A stretch of DNA of 64,000 bases from Wenyingzhuangia heitensis (GTDB lineage Bacteria > Bacteroidota > Bacteroidia > Flavobacteriales > Flavobacteriaceae): NCBI RefSeq assembly GCF_011762155.1, contig NZ_JAASQL010000001.1, positions 186,001 to 250,000 on the forward strand, read 5' to 3'. Made by a program: the position numbers and the translations under genes. Below are positions 57,602 to 64,000 of the stretch, piece after piece. Within the stretch, counting starts at the first letter, position 1. Every line of letters begins with the position of its first letter. Below the pieces are notes generated by a model. The model ran no database searches. It saw only the letters and a list, made by a program, of their open reading frames with translations, and was not told the origin of the DNA.

Positions 57602-59137
57602 ATGTTAGAAAAAGTATACGCTGCTGCCTTTCTGGGAGTAGATGCTACCATTATTACTATTGAAGTAAATATAGACAAAGGAATAGGATATCATTTAGTT
57701 GGGCTGCCAGACAATGCTGTAAAAGAAAGTAACTTTAGAATTCATGCAGCTTTAAAAAACAACAATCTTCACTTTCCTGGTAAAAAAATTACGGTAAACA
57801 TGGCTCCAGCAGACATGCGTAAAGAAGGAACTTCTTACGACATTTCTTTAGCCGTAGGAATACTAGCAGCCTCTAAACAAGTAGATTCGGAAAAATTAAA
57901 AGACTATATTGTAATGGGCGAACTTTCTTTAGACGGAAGTTTACAATCTATAAAAGGAGTATTACCTATTGCTATTGAAGCAAAAAAACAAGGATTTAAA
58001 GGAATTCTACTTCCTGTAGAAAATGCAAAAGAAGCTGCTTTAATTGATGACTTTGAGGTTTATGGACTACAAAACATTAAAGAAGTAACCGATTTTTTAG
58101 ATGATACCACAACATTTACTCCTCTACTATTTGATACTCAAAAATACCTAAACGAGATTGAAAACAAGTTTAGTTATGATTTTATGGATGTGAAAGGACA
58201 AGAATCTGTAAAAAGAGCCTTAGAAATAGCTGCCTCTGGCGGACACAATGTGTTGTTAATTGGCCCTCCTGGATCTGGAAAAACAATGCTAGCTAAAAGA
58301 TTACCAAGTATACTACCCTCTATGTCTTTACACGAAGCCATAGAAACCACTAAAATTCATTCCGTAGCAGGCAACACCAAAAACAAAGAAGGCTTAATTC
58401 TAGAACGTCCTTTTAGAGCTCCACACCACACCGTTTCTGATGTGGCTTTAGTTGGTGGTGGACAATATCCCCAACCTGGAGAAATTTCTTTAGCACACAA
58501 CGGAGTCTTGTTTCTAGACGAATTACCCGAATTTAAAAGAAGCGTATTAGAAGTGATGAGACAACCGCTAGAGGATAGAGAAGTGACCATTTCTAGAGCT
58601 AAATTTACCATTACCTATCCCAGTAGTTTTATGTTAATGGCTAGTATGAATCCATCACCTAGCGGTGATTTTATAAATGATGATAGTAAAATTCAATCTT
58701 CTTCTTTAGAAGTAAAAAAGTATTTAAACAAAATATCAGGACCTTTATTAGATAGAATTGACTTACACATAGAGGTTAATCCTGTTCCTTTTGAAAAGTT
58801 AAGTAATGAAATTCCTGCCGAATCTAGTAAACTCATCAAACAAAGAGTGCAAACAGCAAGGGACATTCAAACCAAAAGATACGCAGACAAAAGAAATATT
58901 CATTACAACGCACAAATGGATGTGAAACAAATAAAAGAATACTGTAAGTTAACTACAGAGACTAAAAATTTACTAAAAAAAGCAATGGAATCTTTAAACT
59001 TATCTGCTAGAGCTTATGATAGAATTTTAAAAGTTAGTAGAACTATTGCAGACTTAGACAATTCTGAAAACATAGAATCTAGACATATTGCCGAGGCTAT
59101 TCAATACCGAAGCCTAGACAGGGAGCATTGGGTTTAA
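57602..59137 (+). CDS. comM: YifB/ComM-type magnesium-chelatase-like AAA+ ATPase
   Basis: AAA+ protein of 511 residues. The N-terminal ChlI-type domain (VDIDKGIGYHLVGLPDNAVKESNFRI-like segment, NMAPADMRKEGTSYDISLAVG) precedes the ATPase core with Walker A GPPGSGKTMLAKRLPSILP, Walker B VLFLDELPEF and the FRAPHHTVS segment, ending in the Mg-chelatase C-terminal domain (LSARAYDRILKVSRTIADLD). In Vibrio and Haemophilus, ComM is a helicase that extends heteroduplex during transformation. Its role in Bacteroidota is untested. It ends 2 bases from the convergent transporter stop. Confidence 0.92.
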   Translation: MLEKVYAAAFLGVDATIITIEVNIDKGIGYHLVGLPDNAVKESNFRIHAALKNNNLHFPGKKITVNMAPADMRKEGTSYDISLAVGILAASKQVDSEKLKDYIVMGELSLDGSLQSIKGVLPIAIEAKKQGFKGILLPVENAKEAALIDDFEVYGLQNIKEVTDFLDDTTTFTPLLFDTQKYLNEIENKFSYDFMDVKGQESVKRALEIAASGGHNVLLIGPPGSGKTMLAKRLPSILPSMSLHEAIETTKIHSVAGNTKNKEGLILERPFRAPHHTVSDVALVGGGQYPQPGEISLAHNGVLFLDELPEFKRSVLEVMRQPLEDREVTISRAKFTITYPSSFMLMASMNPSPSGDFINDDSKIQSSSLEVKKYLNKISGPLLDRIDLHIEVNPVPFEKLSNEIPAESSKLIKQRVQTARDIQTKRYADKRNIHYNAQMDVKQIKEYCKLTTETKNLLKKAMESLNLSARAYDRILKVSRTIADLDNSENIESRHIAEAIQYRSLDREHWV

Positions 59138-59139
59138 TC

Positions 59140-59982
59140 TTACTTTTTACTTCTTTTTAAATAAACATTATAAATCAATCCAAACATAATTAAGAACACC
59201 CCTAAAAGAGTCCACAAGTTGTAGGCTTCTCCAAACCAAAAAGCTCCAATTAAAATCATAAACACCACCTCTAAATACTTTAAAGGAGCTATTATATTTG
59301 TTTCGTAAGATTGAAATGCTTTTGTTAAATACAACTGTCCAAAATATCCAAAAACACCTAAACTTAACAACAACAGCCATTCTATTATATTAGGATTCTT
59401 CCAATAATTAATAGACATTATTCCTCCAAAGACAAATGCCATTACCATAAAATAATTGATAATCACTAATGGATGTTCTGAGTTTCCAATTTTACGAATC
59501 AAGACAAATATCAAACCTAAAAAAACAGCAGATAATAGTACAAAAAACAAACCTATAGAATTTACATTTACTCCAAATCCTTTAATAATTAAAACCCCTG
59601 CAAATGCAATTAAAAACAACAACCATTGTATCGGTTTTATTTTTTCTTTTAAAAAAACAGAGGCTAAAACTGCAGCAAATATTGGAGATGTATATCTTAA
59701 AGAAACAGCCGTACCTAGTGCTAAATAATTTAAAGACTGAAAGAAACAGGTTAAAGAAATTACTCCTGCTAAACCTCTAAGGAGCAACCATTTTTTATGA
59801 TTTCCTAGAATTGGAATTTTATATTTAAGAAGTAACGGAAGTGTAAAAAATAATGTTCCAATAGATCTAAAAAAAACAATTTGATAAGCACTAAAATCAT
59901 TTAAGTATTTAACCACTGTATTCATTAACGAAAAAGCAATTACACTAAAAATCATATATAAAATTGCTTTTGAGCTTTGCAT
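59140..59982 (-). CDS. EamA/DMT-family transporter
   Basis: Inner-membrane protein of 280 residues with ten hydrophobic segments in two EamA halves (AILYMIFSVIAFSLMNTVVKYL; GLFFVLLSAVFLGLIFVLIRKIG). Conserved SLRYTSPIFAAVLASVFLKEKI ends the first half and IGAFWFGEAYNLWTLLGVFLIMFGL the second. The family exports or imports small metabolites (amino acids, nucleotide bases and others), and the substrate cannot be read. It is convergent with comM, only 2 bases between stops, with no terminator visible between them. Confidence 0.9.
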   Translation of the reverse strand: MQSSKAILYMIFSVIAFSLMNTVVKYLNDFSAYQIVFFRSIGTLFFTLPLLLKYKIPILGNHKKWLLLRGLAGVISLTCFFQSLNYLALGTAVSLRYTSPIFAAVLASVFLKEKIKPIQWLLFLIAFAGVLIIKGFGVNVNSIGLFFVLLSAVFLGLIFVLIRKIGNSEHPLVIINYFMVMAFVFGGIMSINYWKNPNIIEWLLLLSLGVFGYFGQLYLTKAFQSYETNIIAPLKYLEVVFMILIGAFWFGEAYNLWTLLGVFLIMFGLIYNVYLKRSKK

Positions 59983-60160
59983 AAAAAAAGTTTTTACTAT
60001 TTAGACTGTAAGAGCTTATAAAATTAATATTTAAAAACTAAAAAAGACTTTAGATTCTCTAAAACAAAAGCAAAAGACACGCTGCATTATTTTACCTCTT
60101 GATAAATTCATTCCTTTTTCTTAATTTAGAAAGAGTTGAAAATAACCTAAAATATAAATT

Positions 60161-60421
60161 ATGCTACCATTTAGAACAGAAATAAGAAATAGTCCTAAAA
60201 ACCAAACCATTAAAGTTTACATTAACGATACTACCTGCGACAAGGAATGTAAAGATTTATTAGATAAAATTAGCGGAATCGATTTTATAGAAATTCAAGA
60301 ATCCGTAAGTAGAAATAGAGTAGAAGAGAATATTACTGTATTTGTAAAAGAAAGTGCAGATGTAAACAGAGTTCAACAATTAATAGAAAATAAATTAGAT
60401 CAACATTTTGCTTTTGATTAG
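60161..60421 (+). CDS. Small protein of unknown function, ferredoxin-like fold suspected
   Basis: Unrecognised protein of 86 residues, soluble, without signal peptide. The pattern is strand (QTIKVYINDT), helix starting at CDKECKDLLDKI, strand (IDFIEIQE), strand (NITVFVKESA), helix (VNRVQQLIENKL). This order resembles the heavy-metal-associated or ferredoxin-like fold. The TTCDKEC stretch has Cys in a CxxxC spacing rather than CxxC, so metal binding is doubtful. It has its own small transcription unit, with a terminator 33 bases past the stop. Confidence 0.65.
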   Translation: MLPFRTEIRNSPKNQTIKVYINDTTCDKECKDLLDKISGIDFIEIQESVSRNRVEENITVFVKESADVNRVQQLIENKLDQHFAFD

Positions 60422-60453
60422 CAAACACCTTTTAAACTAAAAATAGGTAGTAC

Positions 60454-60486
60454 AAAAAAAGCGTTCTCTAATAGAACGCTTTTTTT
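60454..60486. terminator. Bidirectional terminator between small orphan gene and tig
   Basis: Arms AAAGCGTTCT/AGAACGCTTT with flanking A and T runs and a 5-base loop. Confidence 0.88.
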
Positions 60487-60506
60487 ACAACTGTATATAT
60501 AATTTC

Positions 60507-61826
60507 TTATTTGTAAACTTCTTTTACAAAATCTTCATAAGAAACTTCTTTTTCTTTAAAAGAAACTTTTTCTTTAAACAAGTCTAACATTTTAGAACTG
60601 ATTAACTGAGACTGTAACCTCTTAGCTTCATCTTGGTTCTGTAACACACGCATTGCAATATCTTCTAACTCTTTATCCTCAGGATTGTTTTGTCCAAACT
60701 GAGCCATTTGTTGTTTAATGAATCCAATTGCGTAGTCTTTTAATTCCTGAAAATCAACTTTTACATCATTATCAGCCATTATTTTTCCTTCAATTAATTG
60801 GTAACGTAAACCTTTTTCAGATTTTTCATACTCAGCCGCAGCTTCTTCTTCAGTTAAAGGCTTTTCTCCTGCAGTTCCTAACCATTTAATTAAAAACTCT
60901 TTTGGCAAATCAAAAGCTGTTTTTTCTATTAAGTTTTCTGTAATAGCATTTAATAAGTGCTGATCTGCTTGTTGTGCAAACTGTCCTTCTGCATCTTCTT
61001 TAATCTTAGTTCTTAATTCCTCTTCAGAAGAAACAACTCCTTCTCCAAAGATTTTATCAAAAAACTCTTGATTAATTTCTGCAGGCTCAGTAATATTAAT
61101 AGCTTCAATAGTAAAAGTTAAAGGTGTTTCTAACCCTTCTACTTCATTAGCTTCCAACCCTAAAGATTGTGCTAACTTTGCGTTTTCGTTAAATAAGTTT
61201 TTAGATTTTAACTCTAAAACATCTCCTACTTTAGATCCTATGAATTTTTTAGCGTTTAGTTTTCCTTTAATATCTTCTAAAGTAACTGTTGCTTTATTTT
61301 CAATTGTTTTTTCTTCGTTTGTAAAAGTTCCTTCAATTGTAGAAACCTCTGCAACTTCTTCTTGCTCTATTTTGTTTCCTAAACGAGTTTGTAAGTTTTC
61401 TACCTCTTTGTTGATTAACTCATCATTAGCAACAATATTGTATTTTGTTACTTTTCCTGCTTTTAAATCAACTTTAATTTCTGGAGCTAAACCTAATTCA
61501 AATTCAAAAGAAAAATTCTCTGCATCCCAGTTAAAATCTCCATCAACTTTTGGTAATGGATTTCCTAAAATATCTAATTTTTCTTCAACCAAATAGTTAT
61601 TTAAAGACTCTTGTAATAATTTGTTTACTTCGTCAACCATTATAGATTTTCCGTACTGCTTTTTCACTAATCCCATTGGCACTTGTCCTGGTCTAAAACC
61701 TGGAATGTTTGCCTTCTTACGGTAATCTTTTAATACAGATGCTACTTTCTCTTGATAATCTTCTGCTGTAATATCAACTTTAACTACTGCATTTAATGCA
61801 TCGATATTCTCTTTAGTAATATTCAT
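60507..61826 (-). CDS. tig: Trigger factor
   Basis: Ribosome-associated chaperone of 439 residues that meets nascent chains at the exit tunnel. The N-terminal ribosome-binding domain shows NIPGFRPGQVPMGLVKKQYGK (signature GFRxGxxP). The central FKBP-like domain (about 150-245) is degenerate in the usual active-site positions, so peptidyl-prolyl isomerase activity is questionable. The long helical C-terminal domain runs from about 250 and ends YEDFVKEVYK. It is alone, not followed by clpP-clpX as in many bacteria. Confidence 0.95.
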   Translation of the reverse strand: MNITKENIDALNAVVKVDITAEDYQEKVASVLKDYRKKANIPGFRPGQVPMGLVKKQYGKSIMVDEVNKLLQESLNNYLVEEKLDILGNPLPKVDGDFNWDAENFSFEFELGLAPEIKVDLKAGKVTKYNIVANDELINKEVENLQTRLGNKIEQEEVAEVSTIEGTFTNEEKTIENKATVTLEDIKGKLNAKKFIGSKVGDVLELKSKNLFNENAKLAQSLGLEANEVEGLETPLTFTIEAINITEPAEINQEFFDKIFGEGVVSSEEELRTKIKEDAEGQFAQQADQHLLNAITENLIEKTAFDLPKEFLIKWLGTAGEKPLTEEEAAAEYEKSEKGLRYQLIEGKIMADNDVKVDFQELKDYAIGFIKQQMAQFGQNNPEDKELEDIAMRVLQNQDEAKRLQSQLISSKMLDLFKEKVSFKEKEVSYEDFVKEVYK

Positions 61827-61939
61827 TTGACTATTTTATTTAAAATCTCTAAAAAATTGGGTGCAAAAATACGATTTTTTTGTTAAGGTACAAAAGGTAT
61901 AATTAATTGTTGCTCAACCTCTTTAATTCTTTATCCTTC

Positions 61940-62704
61940 TTATTTTAAAAAGTGTATCAACTTATTATAAAATTCTGTTGGATTTTCGGCATGCAACCAA
62001 TGTCCTGCTTTTGATATAGTTTCAATCGTCGCATTTTCAAAATGTGCGGTAATCAATCCAAAATCATCATCTAAAATATAATTAGATTTTTCTCCTTTTA
62101 AAAACAATACATCACCATCATATGTTGTAAAAGAAGGCAATGCTTCTCCAACCTCTGGATTATGATCTGTTAGACTTGTTAAATTAAAACGAAAAGCCAT
62201 TTCTGTTTTTGTTTTTCTGTATACATTTTTTAACAAGAATTGACGAACTCCTTCTTCTGGAATGGTTTGCTTTAAAATGTCATCTACCTCTGTTCTTAAT
62301 TTTAACTGAGAAAAATCTACACTATTTAACGCACTAATAATAGTATGATGGTGAGGTGCATAATGTTTAGGTGCAATATCTGCCACCACTAACTTTTCTA
62401 CCAATTCAGGGTATTCTACAGCAAATAACATGGCTGTTTTCCCCCCCATAGAATGTCCTAAAACAATGGCCTTTTCAATATTATTTTCATCAAAATAATG
62501 TTTCAAATCTGCTACCATTAGCTCGTAATTAAATTCATCAGAATGAAAACTACGACCGTGATTACGTTGATCTACTAAATGAACTTCAAAATTTTCAGCC
62601 AACTTATTGGCTTGCGATTTCCAATTGTCTCCCATTCCAAAATAACCATGAAGAATTATTAACGGAAAACCAGATCCTACAATATTTGAATGTAATAACT
62701 CCAT
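61940..62704 (-). CDS. Alpha/beta-hydrolase (YbfF-like esterase)
   Basis: Soluble alpha/beta hydrolase of 254 residues. The oxyanion segment is PLIILHGYFGMGDNW, the nucleophile Ser lies in VLGHSMGGKTAMLFA (about 95), an acid candidate is in FLKGEKSNYILDDD, and the His is in ISKAGHWLHAENP. DQRNHGRSFHSDEFNY is typical of YbfF-type esterases. Its start overlaps the pdxJ stop by one base (TAATG), so translation is coupled to pdxJ. Substrate unknown. Confidence 0.9.
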   Translation of the reverse strand: MELLHSNIVGSGFPLIILHGYFGMGDNWKSQANKLAENFEVHLVDQRNHGRSFHSDEFNYELMVADLKHYFDENNIEKAIVLGHSMGGKTAMLFAVEYPELVEKLVVADIAPKHYAPHHHTIISALNSVDFSQLKLRTEVDDILKQTIPEEGVRQFLLKNVYRKTKTEMAFRFNLTSLTDHNPEVGEALPSFTTYDGDVLFLKGEKSNYILDDDFGLITAHFENATIETISKAGHWLHAENPTEFYNKLIHFLK

Positions 62705-63429
62705 TATAATACGTCTTGTAATTTATATAAATACATGCTTACTACATTTTGCAATCCATAATACAATGCTTCAGAAATTAGAGCATGCCCTATTGAAACC
62801 TCATCTAGTTCTGGAATATTTTTAGCAAAAAAGTTAATATTTTTTAGACTCAAATCATGCCCTGCATTTATTCCCATTCCTAATTGCTTAGCCAATTTAG
62901 CAGCCTCAGCATATTCGGTAATAATTCCTGTATTTCCTTTTGCATATTCTACTGCATATTTCTCGGTGTACAGCTCTACTCTATTAGCTCCAGTAGTTGC
63001 AGCCGCTTCTATTAACGCAGGATTTCCTGTATCTATAAAAATAGAAGTTCTAATTCCTGCTGCTTTAAACTCTGCAATTACATCTTTTAAAAAAGATTGA
63101 TGTGTAATTGTATCCCAACCTGCATCAGAAGTAATATTATCATCACCATCTGGCACCAAAGTTACTTGAGCCGGTAGTGTATCTAACACCAATTTTTTAA
63201 ATTTAGGAATTGGATTTCCTTCTATGTTTAATTCCGTTGTTACCGCTTTTTTTAAATCAAAAGCATCTTGATAACGAATATGTCTTTCATCAGGTCTAGG
63301 ATGAATGGTGATTCCTTGTGCTCCAAATTCTTCTATATCTTTTGCAACTTGCACTAAATTAGGTACATCGCCTCCTCTAGAATTTCTTAATGTTGCAATT
63401 TTATTAACATTTACGCTTAATACCGCCAT
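62704..63429 (-). CDS. pdxJ: Pyridoxine 5'-phosphate synthase
   Basis: PdxJ of 241 residues, which condenses 3-amino-2-oxopropyl phosphate with 1-deoxyxylulose 5-phosphate in the DXP-dependent vitamin B6 pathway. I place the start at 63429 (MAVLSVNVNKIATLRNSRGGDVPNL), the family start; the frame extends 11 codons further. Markers are GITIHPRPDERHI, VTLVPDGDDNITSDAGWD, RVELYTEKYA, GINAGHDLS and SIGHALISEALYYG. Followed, with overlap, by the alpha/beta hydrolase, and divergent from the CBS-domain gene. Confidence 0.96.
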   Translation of the reverse strand: MAVLSVNVNKIATLRNSRGGDVPNLVQVAKDIEEFGAQGITIHPRPDERHIRYQDAFDLKKAVTTELNIEGNPIPKFKKLVLDTLPAQVTLVPDGDDNITSDAGWDTITHQSFLKDVIAEFKAAGIRTSIFIDTGNPALIEAAATTGANRVELYTEKYAVEYAKGNTGIITEYAEAAKLAKQLGMGINAGHDLSLKNINFFAKNIPELDEVSIGHALISEALYYGLQNVVSMYLYKLQDVL

Positions 63430-63503
63430 ATTCTGTATTTTTATGAGTGCAAAAATATTCAAAATAGAACGAACAATTCACAATTTTCATTAATTTGAAC
63501 ACT

Positions 63504-64000
63504 ATGGAACTAACAGATTATATTTCTACAGACAAAATAACGGTAACCAATCAAAAAACAGCACAACAAACATTGGCTATTTTTAACGATATTAACTACT
63601 CTCATATACCGGTTATTAACAACAAAAAACTAATTGGTAATGTTGCTAAAGAAGATTTAATATGCATTGATGATGCTTCTCAAAAATTATCGGAATTAGA
63701 ATATTTGTATGAATTTTTCTTTGCCAAAAACACAGATACTCTGTTAGAAGTGTTTTCTAATTTTGCAGTAAATAACACAAGCTTACTTCCCGTTGTTGAT
63801 GATCATAACAATTATATTGGGTATTTAGATATTAATGATTTATTAGACTGTTTTGCAGATACTCCTTTTTTAAGTACCGAAGGAAATATTCTTTTATTAC
63901 AAAAAAACACCAAAGAATATGCAATGTCAGAAATATGTCAAATTGTAGAATCTAACGCTAATGTGGTTTTAGGTTGTTTTTTATTTGATCAAAACGAAGA
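63504..64000 (+). CDS. CBS-domain protein (3' end beyond window)
   Basis: The frame is open from ATG at 63504 to the window end, 165 codons. The start (MELTDYISTDKITVTNQKTAQQTLAIFND) and the pair of CBS motifs (INYSHIPVINNKKLIGNVAKEDL and SLLPVVDDHNNYIGYLDINDLL) show a tandem CBS pair, which usually binds adenine nucleotides. A regulatory tail follows (EYAMSEICQIVESNANVVLG, ACT-like). In flavobacteria such a gene commonly precedes nadK next to pdxJ; that neighbour is out of view. Confidence 0.85.
   Translation, partial: MELTDYISTDKITVTNQKTAQQTLAIFNDINYSHIPVINNKKLIGNVAKEDLICIDDASQKLSELEYLYEFFFAKNTDTLLEVFSNFAVNNTSLLPVVDDHNNYIGYLDINDLLDCFADTPFLSTEGNILLLQKNTKEYAMSEICQIVESNANVVLGCFLFDQNE

Overview
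This window looks like a chromosomal segment of a marine member of the Flavobacteriaceae (Bacteroidota). The DNA is AT-rich. It carries gliding genes (gldB, gldC), a fused SecDF, GLPGLI and PorT-type proteins, many TonB-dependent or beta-barrel outer-membrane proteins, and several promoter-like TAnnTTTG -7 elements typical of this phylum. The sulfatase, fucosidase and FucP gene content resembles that of algal-polysaccharide degraders such as Wenyingzhuangia or Formosa. That genus-level guess is inference only.

Region 1-4.1 kb (minus strand) is a compact run: a small Cys/His-containing exported protein (DUF6660-like), a TonB-dependent receptor ending in a His tail, MogA, and a CobW/COG0523 GTPase cut by the window edge. 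It looks like a metal uptake or allocation locus. Region 4.1-12.4 kb holds recA, then gldB-mepB-gldC transcribed divergently from nadE, a cold-shock-domain protein, and a GLPGLI/outer-membrane-receptor pair.

Region 12.4-30.8 kb is the accessory core, a sulfated-glycan and deoxysugar locus. A divergent AraC regulator faces an enolase-superfamily (mandelate-racemase subgroup) enzyme, an SDR, an aldo/keto reductase, a medium-chain Zn dehydrogenase, a FucP-type permease, a tandem-duplicated mutarotase-like protein, a GH29 alpha-L-fucosidase lipoprotein, a sulfatase, a large Asp-box propeller protein with a Big_2 tail, a second sulfatase, and a separately transcribed GH2 beta-galactosidase. Exported enzymes would desulfate and trim an oligosaccharide, FucP would import the freed 6-deoxysugar (or L-galactose), and the four cytoplasmic enzymes would oxidise and dehydrate it. 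No SusC/SusD pair, sugar lactonase or terminal aldolase/hydrolase is in the window, so the locus depends on genes elsewhere.

Region 30.8-42 kb contains tmRNA (ssrA, minus strand), a DUF3820 protein, kdsA, a 2181-residue alpha-2-macroglobulin-like protein with an embedded TonB-plug domain, a small beta-barrel protein, mpl and another beta-barrel protein. Region 42-48.5 kb is a three-gene RND efflux operon preceded by a small His-rich exported protein. Region 48.5-64 kb is mostly housekeeping: secDF, hpt, adk, obgE, a PorT-type protein, a NarL-type two-component pair with a DUF4202 gene, a comM-like AAA ATPase, an EamA transporter, an 86-residue orphan, tig, an alpha/beta hydrolase, pdxJ and the start of a CBS-domain gene. 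Strong intrinsic terminators separate most units.
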